A stretch of 64,000 nt of DNA. Origin: Ectothiorhodospiraceae bacterium (lineage in GTDB: Bacteria; Pseudomonadota; Gammaproteobacteria; HK1). The notes under the pieces were generated by a model that saw nothing but the letters and a program-made list of their open reading frames with translations, searched no databases and was not told the DNA's origin. The stretch lies in the NCBI GenBank assembly GCA_024234875.1, contig JACKNM010000007.1:223690-287689 (forward strand). The letters are read 5' to 3'. Positions 9,326 to 18,713 of the stretch are shown here, in pieces. Made by a program: the position numbers and the translations under genes. Position 1 is the first letter of the stretch. Each line of letters begins with the position of its first letter.

Positions 9326-10329
9326 CCGCCTCCACTGCGGTGCCGGTCATCGATCTCACGCCTCTACGACGCGGTGACGAGGCGAGTCGGCGCGCGGTGG
9401 CGCGCGAGATCGGGCGCGCCTGCGAGACGATCGGGTTCCTGGTCGTGCGCGGCCACGGCGTGCCGCAAGGGTTGATCGCCGATACTCGCGCGGCGGCGCG
9501 CGAGCTCTTCGCGCTACCGCTGGCGGAGAAGGAGGCGGTGCCGCGCGTCGCGCCCGCCTTCAATCGCGGCTACGGGCGCGTGGCCGGCGAGAGCCTCGGA
9601 CGCAGCCTCGGCGTCGAGGCACCGAACGACTACAAGGAGTCGTTCTCGATCGGCCCGCCACGGGTGCCCGACGACGCCTACCACACCGCGCCCGACGCCT
9701 TTCCGCACTTCGCCCCCAATCGCTGGCCGGCGCGTCCGCCCCGGTTGCGCCCGCTGCTCGAGACCTATTACGAGGCGATGGAGCGGCTTGCCGACGACCT
9801 CATGCGGGGGTTCGCGCTCGCCCTCGGTCTGGACGAGGGCCACTTCGTGCCGTTCATCGACCGGCACTGCAGTAGTGTCCGCCTCATCCACTACCCGCAG
9901 CAGGACACGCCGCCGGCCGACGGCCAGCTACGCGCCGGCGCCCACACCGACTACGGGAGCCTGACCGTGGTGTGCACCGAGGACGTGCCGGGTGGGCTCC
10001 AGGTACGGACCACGAGCGATGGTTGGGTGGACGTGGTGCCGCCGGCCGACGGGCTGGTCGTCAACATCGGCGACCTGATGGCCTGTTGGACCAACGATCG
10101 CTGGGTCTCGACCCTGCACCGGGTCGCGAATCCACCACCGGATGTGCGCGGCGCGTCGACCGACCGGGTGTCGATCGTGTTCTTCCACCAACCGAATTAC
10201 GACGCCCGCATCGAGTGCCTGCCGGGATGCTCGGGGCCCGGTCGGCCGGCGCGGCATGCGCCGACCACCTCCGGAGCGCACCGACTCGCCAAGCTCGGAC
10301 GGGCCAACCAGGGCCCGTCCGCCCGCTGA
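9322..10329 (+). CDS. Isopenicillin N synthase family 2-oxoglutarate/Fe(II) dioxygenase
   Basis: A 335-residue non-haem iron oxygenase of the isopenicillin N synthase group. The N-terminal DIOX_N region starts with VPVIDLTPL. The iron triad is His208-x-Asp210 (AHTDYGSLT) and His266 (STLHRV), and the 2-oxoglutarate-binding Arg-x-Ser is at 282-284 (RVS). The GTG at 9322 overlaps the preceding stop as GTGA, so translation is coupled to the deacetylase-fold gene. Such enzymes hydroxylate or desaturate small molecules in catabolism or secondary metabolism. It ends 18 bp before the convergent aminotransferase gene. The substrate is unknown but probably belongs to the same pathway as the two hydrolases upstream. 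Confidence 0.88.
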   Translation: MTASTAVPVIDLTPLRRGDEASRRAVAREIGRACETIGFLVVRGHGVPQGLIADTRAAARELFALPLAEKEAVPRVAPAFNRGYGRVAGESLGRSLGVEAPNDYKESFSIGPPRVPDDAYHTAPDAFPHFAPNRWPARPPRLRPLLETYYEAMERLADDLMRGFALALGLDEGHFVPFIDRHCSSVRLIHYPQQDTPPADGQLRAGAHTDYGSLTVVCTEDVPGGLQVRTTSDGWVDVVPPADGLVVNIGDLMACWTNDRWVSTLHRVANPPPDVRGASTDRVSIVFFHQPNYDARIECLPGCSGPGRPARHAPTTSGAHRLAKLGRANQGPSAR

Positions 10330-10347
10330 CCGCCGCGCGGGCTCGCC

Positions 10348-11676
10348 TCAAGCGGCGCCGCGAAACACCTGGGCATGCTCGTCGAGGATCTCGGCGAAGG
10401 CCCCGGCGAAGGCGTCGTACTCGGCGTCGGTGATCGGCAGCGCGAGGCTCATGAACCCACGCCGCGCGATCTGGAACCCGCGCATGTTGAGCTCCAGATG
10501 CACCAGCTTGCGCGCCGCATACGGCACATGGGCGAGATCCGACGGCCGGCGAATCGGACCGCGATGGGTGGGGTGGATGCAGAGCATCGAGCCCAGCCCG
10601 CTCACCGTCAGCGGCACGTCGCGCTGGTCGGCCGCGGCCTGGAGCCGCTGGCGCAGCCGGTCGCCACGTGCATTGAGCTCGATGACGCGCTCGCGGGTGA
10701 ACACCTTCTCCAGGCCCGCCTGCCCGGCCGCCATGGTCAGCACGTTGTTGTTGTACGTGCCGGAGTGGGTGAGCGCGTCGGGACGCCGCGGGTCGAGCCG
10801 GGCCATCAGGTCCATGCGGCCACCGAAGGCGCCGAAGGTGACCCCGCCGCCGAGGTATTTCCCGAACGACACGAGGTCGGGCGTGATGCCGTGGAGCGCA
10901 TGCAGACCGCCAGGCGCGAGGCGCGAGGTCATCACCTCGTCGAAGATGAGCAGCGTGCCGGTACGCTCGGTCGCCTCGCGCAGTGCCTGCAGGAACTCGC
11001 GATCGGCCGGGATGCACCCACCCCCGCCCATCATCGGCTCGAGGATCACCGCCGCCAGGCGCGGACCGTGCTCCGCGATCAGGCGCGTGGCACCGTCGAT
11101 GTCGTTGTACTCGGCGATGACCGACTCGATCGGCGCGTTCATCGGTGACGGCTCGCCGCCCGCGAACGAGTAGAGCCCACCGTGATAGCCGCCGGAGAAC
11201 ACCATCACCAGGTCGCGCCCGGTGATCGCGCGCGCGAGCGACAGGCACATCATGTTGCCCTCGGTGCCCGAGTTGCAGAAGCGCACCATGTCGACCGCGG
11301 GAAAGCGCTCACACATCAGCTCGGCGAGTCGCGTCTCGTACTTGTTTGGCCCGCCCAGCACCAACCCGCCTTCCAGGGCGCCGCGAATCGCGTCGAGGAT
11401 CGCCGGCTCCGAATGCCCGTAGAGGCCCGCCGTGTACTCGCCGAGGAAGTCGAGATAGCGATGGCCGTCGAGGTCGGTGACCCAGGCACCCTCGCCCTTG
11501 ACCAGGGTGACCGGGAACGGGTCGTAGTGCAGCACGGTTCGGGTGTTCGCGCCGGGCATGGAGCGCGTCGCCCGCTCGTAGCGGGCCTGGCTCTCGGGAT
11601 TGGCTGCCACGAAGCGAGCCTCGGCGTCGGCCACCGCCGCGTCGAGGGTCAGGTTGCGCATCGAAGCCTGGGTCAT
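10348..11676 (-). CDS. Class III aminotransferase (glutamate-1-semialdehyde / beta-amino acid type)
   Basis: A 442-residue PLP-dependent fold-type I aminotransferase. Landmarks are the phosphate-binding NSGTEGN near residue 135, Asp246 in IFDEVMT, and the Schiff-base lysine Lys273 in VSFGKYLGGG. The sequence pattern is that of the glutamate-1-semialdehyde mutase-like branch, which also contains beta-phenylalanine and other beta-amino acid transaminases. It is not a clear HemL because the context is catabolic. The ATG at 11676 follows GAGGAAGG. It is divergent from the TRAP-HyuAB-BKACE operon; transamination of an imported beta-amino acid would give a beta-keto acid, the substrate type of the cleavage enzyme in that operon (inference). 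Confidence 0.85.
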   Translation of the reverse strand: MTQASMRNLTLDAAVADAEARFVAANPESQARYERATRSMPGANTRTVLHYDPFPVTLVKGEGAWVTDLDGHRYLDFLGEYTAGLYGHSEPAILDAIRGALEGGLVLGGPNKYETRLAELMCERFPAVDMVRFCNSGTEGNMMCLSLARAITGRDLVMVFSGGYHGGLYSFAGGEPSPMNAPIESVIAEYNDIDGATRLIAEHGPRLAAVILEPMMGGGGCIPADREFLQALREATERTGTLLIFDEVMTSRLAPGGLHALHGITPDLVSFGKYLGGGVTFGAFGGRMDLMARLDPRRPDALTHSGTYNNNVLTMAAGQAGLEKVFTRERVIELNARGDRLRQRLQAAADQRDVPLTVSGLGSMLCIHPTHRGPIRRPSDLAHVPYAARKLVHLELNMRGFQIARRGFMSLALPITDAEYDAFAGAFAEILDEHAQVFRGAA

Positions 11677-11768
11677 CTTGCCTTCCTCCACCGGCAGGCG
11701 AGCACCGCCGGCCGGACCACGCTCGATTGAAGTCGCGGCGCCGACTCTAGCAGGAAGCCCCCGCCATT

Positions 11769-11785
11769 TGTTGCTCCGGCCAACA
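11769..11785. promoter_or_regulatory. Candidate operator, TGTTG-N7-CAACA inverted repeat
   Basis: A perfect 5+5 inverted repeat lies in the 274-bp region between the divergent aminotransferase and TRAP genes. A weak sigma-70-like pair, TTGTAA (11796-11801) and TAGCAT (11820-11825) with 18-base spacing, reads toward the TRAP operon just after it. The position suits a shared regulator site, but no regulator gene is adjacent, so this is tentative. Confidence 0.3.
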
Positions 11786-11950
11786 GGAATCGTGCTTGTA
11801 ACCGTCGGCGGCGTTGCCCTAGCATTCAGGCGCCACGGCAGGGACCGAGATCGTGCGCCTCGCCGCGCTCCCGGCCTGTCGATCCGGCGCCCATCCCACC
11901 GTCTCGGCGCGGCGTGGACCGCGTCCGGGCGCGCAAGACAGGAGACGACG

Positions 11951-12970
11951 ATGCGTGCTCCGAAGTTCCAGTCCCTGCTGATCGCCGCTGCCATCGCCCT
12001 CACCCCGCTCGCCACCAGCGCCCAGTCCGTGAGCTGGCGGATGCAGAGCAATCTCGCCGCCGGAGAGCCCGGCTACGAGTCGGTGCGGGTGAACTTCGTC
12101 GAGGCGCTCGAGCGCATGTCGGGCGGGCGGATCAAGATCCAGCTCCACCCGGTCGGCGCGCTGTTCCCGGTTCAGGAGGGGCTGGAGGCGGTCGGCAGCG
12201 GGATCGTCGAGGTCGCGATGCTGACCGGGGGTTACTTCGCCGGCAAGCTCGGCCCGATCGCGACGCTCGAGTCCGGCGTCCCGGGCGCCGAGCGCACCGC
12301 GATGGAGCGCTATGCGTTCTTCTACAACAAGGGCTTCATCGACATCGCCCGCGAGGCCTACGACAAGTACGGCATCTTCTACCTGGCCCCGCACCTGTCG
12401 CCGTCGTGGGACATCATCTCGAAGAAGCCGTTGCGCGGGCGTGCCGACTTCGCCGGGCTCAAGATCCGCTCCTTCGGGATCGAGGCCAAGTGGTACGAGT
12501 CGATGGGCGCGTCGTCGGTGTTCCTCAGCGGCGCCGAGGTCTACACGGGACTGTCCACCGGTGTGGTCGATGCGGTGCGCTGGGGTAGTCCGAGCGTGAT
12601 GCTCAAGATCTCGCTGAACGAGGTCGGCAAGTACTACATCCAGCCCTCGCCGATGCCGGCGCCGAACAACAACTTCCTGGTCAACAAGGAATCCTGGGCG
12701 AGCCTGCCCGACGACTTGAAGGCGATGATGCTCGAGGCCGCGAAGCTCGCTTCCTTGGACTACCTGGCACGCGCCGCGGCGCTCGACGCCAAGGCGGTGG
12801 CCACCATGAAGGCCGGTGGAATCGAGTTCGTCCAGATCCCCGACGCGGAGTGGTCGACGATGGAGGCGTCGGCACGCACGCTGTGGAAGGAGTATGCGAA
12901 GGAGGATCCGACGCTGGCCGCACGCGCGGTGAAGCTGATGGAGGAGTATCTGGCCGAGCTCGGTCGTTGA
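11951..12970 (+). CDS. TRAP transporter substrate-binding protein (DctP family)
   Basis: A 339-residue periplasmic solute receptor of a tripartite ATP-independent periplasmic transporter. Residues 1-25 form a Sec signal peptide ending in TSAQS. The mature protein follows the DctP pattern, with FVEALERMSGGRIKIQLHP, the LKIRSFG segment near residue 177 containing the carboxylate-clamping Arg, and WGSPSVMLKI. It is the first gene of an operon followed by the small and large permeases, HyuA, HyuB, a beta-keto acid cleavage enzyme and an esterase, so the ligand is probably a carboxylic acid fed into that pathway. The ATG at 11951 is chosen because it opens the signal peptide. Confidence 0.92.
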   Translation: MRAPKFQSLLIAAAIALTPLATSAQSVSWRMQSNLAAGEPGYESVRVNFVEALERMSGGRIKIQLHPVGALFPVQEGLEAVGSGIVEVAMLTGGYFAGKLGPIATLESGVPGAERTAMERYAFFYNKGFIDIAREAYDKYGIFYLAPHLSPSWDIISKKPLRGRADFAGLKIRSFGIEAKWYESMGASSVFLSGAEVYTGLSTGVVDAVRWGSPSVMLKISLNEVGKYYIQPSPMPAPNNNFLVNKESWASLPDDLKAMMLEAAKLASLDYLARAAALDAKAVATMKAGGIEFVQIPDAEWSTMEASARTLWKEYAKEDPTLAARAVKLMEEYLAELGR

Positions 12971-13049
12971 CCGAGCGGCCCTGGCCGGGCCCGGCGCGAG
13001 TGGCGGCGGTCATCGCTGCCGCCCCTGCGCGATCGCGGGTACACCGGCC

Positions 13050-13589
13050 GTGACCCGCCTGGTCCGCCTGATCGAGCGCTTCAACCGCGCGGTCGGGCGG
13101 ACGGTCTCGCTACTCATCCTGGTGATGATCGGGGTGATCATGTACGAGACGGTCGCTCGCTACTTCTTCAACGCGCCGACCCCGTGGGCCCACGACGTCA
13201 GCGGGTGGCTGCAGGTCGTCTACGTGTTCCTCGGCGGCGCCTGGGCCCTGCAGCGCGGCTACCTGGTGCGGGTCGACATCGTGTTCGGTCGTTTGAGCTC
13301 ACGCGCCCAGGCGGTCGTCGATCTGACGCTGTCGACGGTGCTCTTCGCCTGCTTCGCGGCGGTGGTGCTGTGGAAGGGGACGAACCTCGCGCTGCTGTCG
13401 CTGAAGATGGGCGAGACGTCGGCCACCGGGGTATGGAAAGGACCGGTCTATCCCGCCAAGGCCATGGTCCCGCTGGGAATGCTCCTGCTCACCGCGGCCT
13501 GGCTCGCGCACTGCGCGCGCCAGGCGATGGTTTTGTTGGGACGACCGATCGAGGACGATGATCCCGCCGCTCCCGGAGCCACGCATTGA
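13050..13589 (+). CDS. TRAP transporter small permease (DctQ family)
   Basis: A 179-residue four-helix membrane protein with hydrophobic segments near residues 17-37, 50-70, 90-112 and 130-152. It matches the DctQ family, which links the binding protein to the large permease. The start is a GTG at 13050. Its stop overlaps the TTG start of the large permease (TTGA), so the two are translationally coupled. A 79-bp gap separates it from the binding-protein gene. Confidence 0.9.
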   Translation: MTRLVRLIERFNRAVGRTVSLLILVMIGVIMYETVARYFFNAPTPWAHDVSGWLQVVYVFLGGAWALQRGYLVRVDIVFGRLSSRAQAVVDLTLSTVLFACFAAVVLWKGTNLALLSLKMGETSATGVWKGPVYPAKAMVPLGMLLLTAAWLAHCARQAMVLLGRPIEDDDPAAPGATH

Positions 13590-14896
13590 GCCCGGTGGAG
13601 CTGAGCGCCCTGTTCTTCGGGGTGATGATCCTGTGTCTCGCGGCCGGCGCCCCGATCGCCATCGTCCTCGGCGGGCTGAGTGCAATCCTGGTCACCATCT
13701 TCTGGGGCCCGAAGGCACTCAGCATGGTGGTGCTCAAGGCCTACGGCAACACCTCGAGCTTCGAGTTCCTCGCCATTCCGCTGTTCGTGTTCATGGCGAA
13801 CATGCTCGAGCGATCCGGAATCGCGGAGGACCTCTACCGGACCATGTACCGCTTCGTCGGTCACCGGCGTGGTGGCCTGGCGGCGGGAACGATTCTGATC
13901 TGCACCATCTTCGCCGCGATGGCGGGGATCAGCGGCGCCGCCACGGTCTCGATGGGCATCCTCGCGTTGCCGGCGATGCTCTCGCGCGGGTATTCCAAGC
14001 GCATCGCGCTCGGCTCGGTCGCCGCCGGCGGATCGCTCGGGATCCTGATCCCACCGAGCGTCACGATGATCGTCTACGGGCTGGTGTCGCAGACGTCGGT
14101 GGGGCGCCTGTACGCCGGCGGCGTCCTCCCGGGACTGCTGCTGGCGGCGATGTTCATCGCCTATGTCCTGATTCGCAGCCACCTGCAGCCGTCGCTCGCG
14201 CCGCCCGCGCCGCCCGAGGAACGTTTCTCCTGGCGCGAGAAGCTGCGCTCCCTCACCGGCCTGGTGTTCCCACTGCTGCTCGTGGTCGCCGTCCTCGGCT
14301 CGATCCTGACCGGATTCACCAGCATCTCGGAGGCCGCCGCGGTGGGGGCATTCGGCGCCCTCGTCGCCACTGCGCTGAAGGGGCGGCTGGGGTGGGCGAT
14401 GCTGCGCCAGGCGGCGGACAACACGCTCCTGGTGTCGTGCCTCATCTTCTGGATCATCATCGGCGCGAGCGCGTTCTCGACGCTGTACACCGCGATGGGC
14501 GCCGCCTCCCTGGTCAAGGATCTGGTGCTCGGCCTCGGCGCCGACCGCTACCTGGTGCTGGTCGGCATGCAGATCGTGCTGATTCTGCTGGGCATGGTCA
14601 TCGACACCGTCGGCATCATCATGATCACGGTTCCGGTGTTCCTGCCGATCATCGTCGCCCTCGGCTTCGATCCGGTGTGGTTCGGGGTGCTGTTCATCAT
14701 CAACATGGAGATCGGCTTCCTCACCCCGCCGTTCGGTTACAACCTGTTCTACCTCAAGGGCGTCGCACCACCGGGGGTGACCATCGGCGACATCTACGGC
14801 TCGATCGTCCCGTTCGTGGTGCTGATGATGGCGGCGCTCGGGCTGTGCATCGTCTTCCCCGAGATCATCCTCTGGCTGCCAAGGCAGATCTTCTGA
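13586..14896 (+). CDS. TRAP transporter large permease (DctM family)
   Basis: A 436-residue membrane protein with about 11-12 hydrophobic helices. It is the ion-coupled channel subunit of the TRAP system. Typical stretches are GILIPPSVTMIVYG, the TPPFGYNLFYLKGVAPP segment near the C-terminus, and VIDTVGIIMITVPVF. It starts at a TTG overlapping the stop of the small permease gene. Length is normal for the family, in contrast to the long large permease of the second TRAP system at 58 kb. It imports the substrate of the HyuAB/BKACE genes that follow (inference from gene order). Confidence 0.92.
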   Translation: MSPVELSALFFGVMILCLAAGAPIAIVLGGLSAILVTIFWGPKALSMVVLKAYGNTSSFEFLAIPLFVFMANMLERSGIAEDLYRTMYRFVGHRRGGLAAGTILICTIFAAMAGISGAATVSMGILALPAMLSRGYSKRIALGSVAAGGSLGILIPPSVTMIVYGLVSQTSVGRLYAGGVLPGLLLAAMFIAYVLIRSHLQPSLAPPAPPEERFSWREKLRSLTGLVFPLLLVVAVLGSILTGFTSISEAAAVGAFGALVATALKGRLGWAMLRQAADNTLLVSCLIFWIIIGASAFSTLYTAMGAASLVKDLVLGLGADRYLVLVGMQIVLILLGMVIDTVGIIMITVPVFLPIIVALGFDPVWFGVLFIINMEIGFLTPPFGYNLFYLKGVAPPGVTIGDIYGSIVPFVVLMMAALGLCIVFPEIILWLPRQIF

Positions 14897-14915
14897 CACG
14901 CGAGGCGAATTCGTT

Positions 14916-16964
14916 ATGGCTAGCTGGCAGGCCGGCATCGACGTCGGCGGCACCAACACCGACCTCGTCCTGCTCGATTCCGAGAGCGGACAGTTCCGGG
15001 TCTCCAAGGTCCCGACCACCCCCGACGATCAGTCGCGCGGCGTGCTGGAGGGACTGCGTGAGGGCGGTATCGCCCTCGACGCGCTGGCGGCGGTGGTCCA
15101 TGGCACCACCATCGCCACCAACGCCGTGCTCGAGCGCAAGGGTGTGCGCTGCGGGCTGATCACGACCCGCGGCTTCCGCGACGTGCTCGAGCTCGGCCGC
15201 CGCACCCGCCCGTACAACTACGGCATGATCGGGACCTTCGAGGCGCTCGTCGATCGGGAGCTCCGGATCGAGGTCGACGAGCGCCTCGATGCGCGCGGAC
15301 GCGTGGTCACCCCGCTCGACGAGACCGGGGTCGCGGCGGCGGTGGACGCCTTGCTGGCCGCCGGCGCCCAGGCGCTGGTGATCCACTTCCTCCACAGCTA
15401 CGCCAATCCGGCGCACGAGCAGCGCGCGGCGGCGATCGCGCGCGAGCGCTGGCCGAACGAGTTCGTGACCGTGAGCAGCGAGATCCTGCGCGAGGTCCGC
15501 GAGTTCGAGCGCGCGAGCACCGCGGCGGTCAACGCCTACGTGCAGCCGATCCTGGCGCGCTATCTGGGCCGGCTCGAGGGTCAGCTCACCGAGCACGGCT
15601 TTCCCCACCACCTGCTGGTGATGCAGGGCAACGGGGGCACCATGAGCGCCGCCATCGCGGCCCGTCAGCCGGTGCAGACCGTGATGTCGGGACCGGCCGC
15701 CGGCGCGATCGCGGCCGCACGAATCGGTGTCCAGTCCGGGTTCCCGAATCTCATCGCCTGCGACATGGGCGGCACCAGCTTCGACGTGAGCCTCATTCGC
15801 GGTGGCGAGCCGGCGCTGTCGGCGGAGAAGGATCTGGCCTACGGGGTGCCGGTGCGGGTGCCGATGGTCGACATCCACACCATCGGCGCGGGTGGGGGCT
15901 CGATCGCCCGCGTCGATGCCGGGGGAATCCTGCGCGTCGGTCCCGACAGCGCCGGCGCGGTGCCCGGACCGGTGTGCTACGGGCGCGGCGGGACGCTGCC
16001 CACCGTCACCGATGCCAACGTCGTGTTGGGCCGCGTCGACGCCTCCGGATTCGCCGGGGTCCACGGCAGTGCCGCACTCGACGCGGTGCGAGAGGCGATC
16101 GACCTCCACGTCGGCGGCCCGCTCGGTCTCGACACCGAGGCCGCGGCGGCCGCAATCCTCGCCGTCGCCGGCAATCAGCTCGCCTCGGCGATTCGCCTGG
16201 TCTCGGTCGAGAAGGGCAACGACCCGCGCGACTTCGCCCTCTTCGCGTTCGGCGGCGCGGGTCCGCTGCACGCGGTGTCGCTCGCCCGCGAGCTCGGGAT
16301 CCCGCGCGTGCTGGTGCCACGCTTTCCGGGCATCACCTCCGCGCTGGGCTGCCAGCTCGCGAATCTGCGCCACGATTTCGTGCACACGGTGTGGCGGCCG
16401 CTCGCGGATGTGCCGCCGGCGGAGGCCGACGCGGTCCTCGCCGAGCACGCCGCGAGTGGGCGGCGCACGCTCGCGGAGGAGGCAGTGCCGGTCGAGGGCA
16501 TCGAGGTGATCCACGAGGCCGATCTCCTCTACCGCGGCCAGTCCCACGTGTTCCGCGTGCCGGTCGCGAGCCCCGGCTTCGACGCCGGCGCGGTGCGCGC
16601 GGTCCTCGCCGAGCGCTATCGCGAGCGCTTCGAGATCACCCTCGACGAGATGACCCCGGTGCTCGCGAGCCTGCGCACCACGGTGGTCGGTCGACGGCCG
16701 GCGGTCGATCTCGGCCTGTTCCGCCCGACGCCCGCACGGAGCTCCGCGCCGCGGCATCGCGCGGTGCACTTCGGCGGTGGGCGCGTCGAGACCGCAATCC
16801 ACGCGCGGGACGGGCTCGCGGTCGGTGACACCGTCGTCGGTCCGGCGATCGTCGAGCAGACCGACACCACGGTGGTCATCGACCCCGGCGCAACCGCGCG
16901 GATCGACGAGCTGGGCAATCTGGTGATCGAGGTCTCCTCGACCACCGCGGCGCGAGGAGCCTGA
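14916..16964 (+). CDS. hyuA: Hydantoinase/oxoprolinase A subunit family protein
   Basis: A 682-residue protein of the HyuA/oxoprolinase N-terminal family, an ATP-dependent ring-opening or carboxylating enzyme subunit. The acetate-kinase-type nucleotide-binding motifs are present: GIDVGGTNTDLVLLD at the N-terminus, HGTTIATNAVLERKG, and CDMGGTSFDVSLI near residue 285. It pairs with the HyuB gene 3 bp downstream. Family members hydrolyse hydantoins or 5-oxoproline or carboxylate ketones such as acetone or acetophenone. The surrounding transporter and beta-keto acid cleavage enzyme leave both hydrolase and carboxylase roles open. The symbol is by family only. Confidence 0.88.
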   Translation: MASWQAGIDVGGTNTDLVLLDSESGQFRVSKVPTTPDDQSRGVLEGLREGGIALDALAAVVHGTTIATNAVLERKGVRCGLITTRGFRDVLELGRRTRPYNYGMIGTFEALVDRELRIEVDERLDARGRVVTPLDETGVAAAVDALLAAGAQALVIHFLHSYANPAHEQRAAAIARERWPNEFVTVSSEILREVREFERASTAAVNAYVQPILARYLGRLEGQLTEHGFPHHLLVMQGNGGTMSAAIAARQPVQTVMSGPAAGAIAAARIGVQSGFPNLIACDMGGTSFDVSLIRGGEPALSAEKDLAYGVPVRVPMVDIHTIGAGGGSIARVDAGGILRVGPDSAGAVPGPVCYGRGGTLPTVTDANVVLGRVDASGFAGVHGSAALDAVREAIDLHVGGPLGLDTEAAAAAILAVAGNQLASAIRLVSVEKGNDPRDFALFAFGGAGPLHAVSLARELGIPRVLVPRFPGITSALGCQLANLRHDFVHTVWRPLADVPPAEADAVLAEHAASGRRTLAEEAVPVEGIEVIHEADLLYRGQSHVFRVPVASPGFDAGAVRAVLAERYRERFEITLDEMTPVLASLRTTVVGRRPAVDLGLFRPTPARSSAPRHRAVHFGGGRVETAIHARDGLAVGDTVVGPAIVEQTDTTVVIDPGATARIDELGNLVIEVSSTTAARGA

Positions 16965-16967
16965 GCC

Positions 16968-18635
16968 ATGAGCAGCACGGCGTCCCCCCTCGATCCGGTC
17001 ACCCTCGCGGTGATCGAGAACGGACTCAAGCAGGTGTGCAGCGAGATGGATCTGGTGCACGAGAAGACCTCGTTCTCACCGGTGATCTCCGAGGCCTACG
17101 ACCGGTCGAACGGCATCTATCACCGGGACACCGGGAAGATGATCGCCCAGGGCGAGCTCGGATTGCCGATCTTCCTCGGCGTGATGCAGTTCGCCACCCA
17201 GGCAGTGATCGAGCGCCGCAAGGATCTCGAGCCCGGCGACATCATCATCCAGAACGATCCCTACCTCGGCGGCACCCATCTCATGGACGTGAAGATGGTG
17301 ATGCCGTTCTTCTATCAGGGTCGGCTGTGGTGCTACCTGTCCAATACCGGGCACTGGCCGGACACCGGCGGCATGGTTCCCGGTGGCTTCAACGCGACCG
17401 CGACCGAGATCGTCCAGGAGGGCCTTCGTCTCCCGCCGGTCAAGCTGGTGCGGCGTGGCGCGATCGTCCAGGACGTCGTCGACATCATCCTCAACAACAT
17501 CCGTGTACCGGAGGAGCGCATCGGTGACATCCGCGCCCAGATCGGCGCATTGCGCACCGGCGAGAAGCGTCTCACCGCCCTCCTCGACCGCTACGGCGCG
17601 GACACCGTCGACGCCGCCATCGTCGAGCTCGAGCAGCGCTCCGAGCAGCAGATGCGCGCCTGCATCGCGGCGGTCCCCGACGGCACCTACAGCTTCACCG
17701 CCTGGGTCGACAGCGACGGCGTGGTCGACGAGCCACTCGCGGTCGCCCTCGACATGCGCATCGAGGGCTCCGAGGCGACGTTCGATTTCTCGCGCTCGAG
17801 CCCGCCGTGCCGTGGCCCGATGAACTCGGTGTGGGCGACCACCCGCTCGGCGGTCTACGTCGCGATGAAGCACATCTTTCGTGAGGTGCCGATCAACGCC
17901 GGCTGCTTCGCTCCGCTGCACATCCCGGTTCCGGAGGGCACGTTCCTCTACGCGCAGTACCCGCGTCCGGTTGCAGGGTGCGCGGCCGAGGTCGCCCAGC
18001 GCATCATGGAGGCGGTGTTCGGCGCCATGGGCCAGGCCATCCCCGAGCGCATGTTCGCGGCCCCGGCCGGGACCAGCGGGAATCTCGGCATCGGCGGGCA
18101 CGACCCGGAGACGCACGGCAACTACATCATGTACTTCTTCTCCGGCGGCGGGTACGGAGGATGGTGGGAGACCGACGGCCTGACCAACGGCTGCTCGTCG
18201 GTCGGGATCTCGAAGACCCAGCCGGTCGAGATCCTCGAGCAGCACTACCCGCTGCTGTTCGAGGAGTACGCGTTGCGCGAGGGGTCGGGCGGGGCGGGTC
18301 GTCACCGCGGCGGCTTCGGCATCAGCTACCGCATCCGCCTGCTCCGTGGCGAGGCGAAGGCGTCGTTCCTGATGGACCATGGTCGCTACGGACCGCCGGG
18401 ACTGATGGGCGGGGCGGACGGCGCGCCCAACGAGATCGCCATCTCGCAGCACGGCAACGTCGTCCAGCCCCCACATCGCTCGAAGGGCGCCGACTACGTG
18501 CTCACGCCGGGCGACTGGGTGCAGGTGCGCACACCGGGAGGTGGCGGCTACGGTCCGCCCTCGGCCCGCGACCCCGCCATGGTCGAGCGCGACCGGCGAC
18601 GTGGTTACGGTGTCGACGTCGCCGACGATGCTTGA
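16968..18635 (+). CDS. hyuB: Hydantoinase B/oxoprolinase family protein
   Basis: A 555-residue partner subunit of HyuA. Characteristic stretches are DPVTLAVIENGLKQVC at the start, the long conserved NDPYLGGTHLMDV region near residue 87, and the C-terminal VRTPGGGGYG. AGGAG about 10 bases before the ATG lies inside the end of hyuA, and only 3 bp separate the genes, so the subunits are produced together. The reaction is ATP-dependent ring opening of a cyclic amide or a related carboxylation; the exact substrate cannot be told from sequence. Length matches the family (520-600 residues). Confidence 0.88.
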   Translation: MSSTASPLDPVTLAVIENGLKQVCSEMDLVHEKTSFSPVISEAYDRSNGIYHRDTGKMIAQGELGLPIFLGVMQFATQAVIERRKDLEPGDIIIQNDPYLGGTHLMDVKMVMPFFYQGRLWCYLSNTGHWPDTGGMVPGGFNATATEIVQEGLRLPPVKLVRRGAIVQDVVDIILNNIRVPEERIGDIRAQIGALRTGEKRLTALLDRYGADTVDAAIVELEQRSEQQMRACIAAVPDGTYSFTAWVDSDGVVDEPLAVALDMRIEGSEATFDFSRSSPPCRGPMNSVWATTRSAVYVAMKHIFREVPINAGCFAPLHIPVPEGTFLYAQYPRPVAGCAAEVAQRIMEAVFGAMGQAIPERMFAAPAGTSGNLGIGGHDPETHGNYIMYFFSGGGYGGWWETDGLTNGCSSVGISKTQPVEILEQHYPLLFEEYALREGSGGAGRHRGGFGISYRIRLLRGEAKASFLMDHGRYGPPGLMGGADGAPNEIAISQHGNVVQPPHRSKGADYVLTPGDWVQVRTPGGGGYGPPSARDPAMVERDRRRGYGVDVADDA

Positions 18636-18713
18636 AGTTTTCCGCCGACGCGGGTGGCGCGCGCCCGAGCGAGCGCGCACACTCCACGGCGCCATCGACT
18701 CCAGGAGCCCGAG

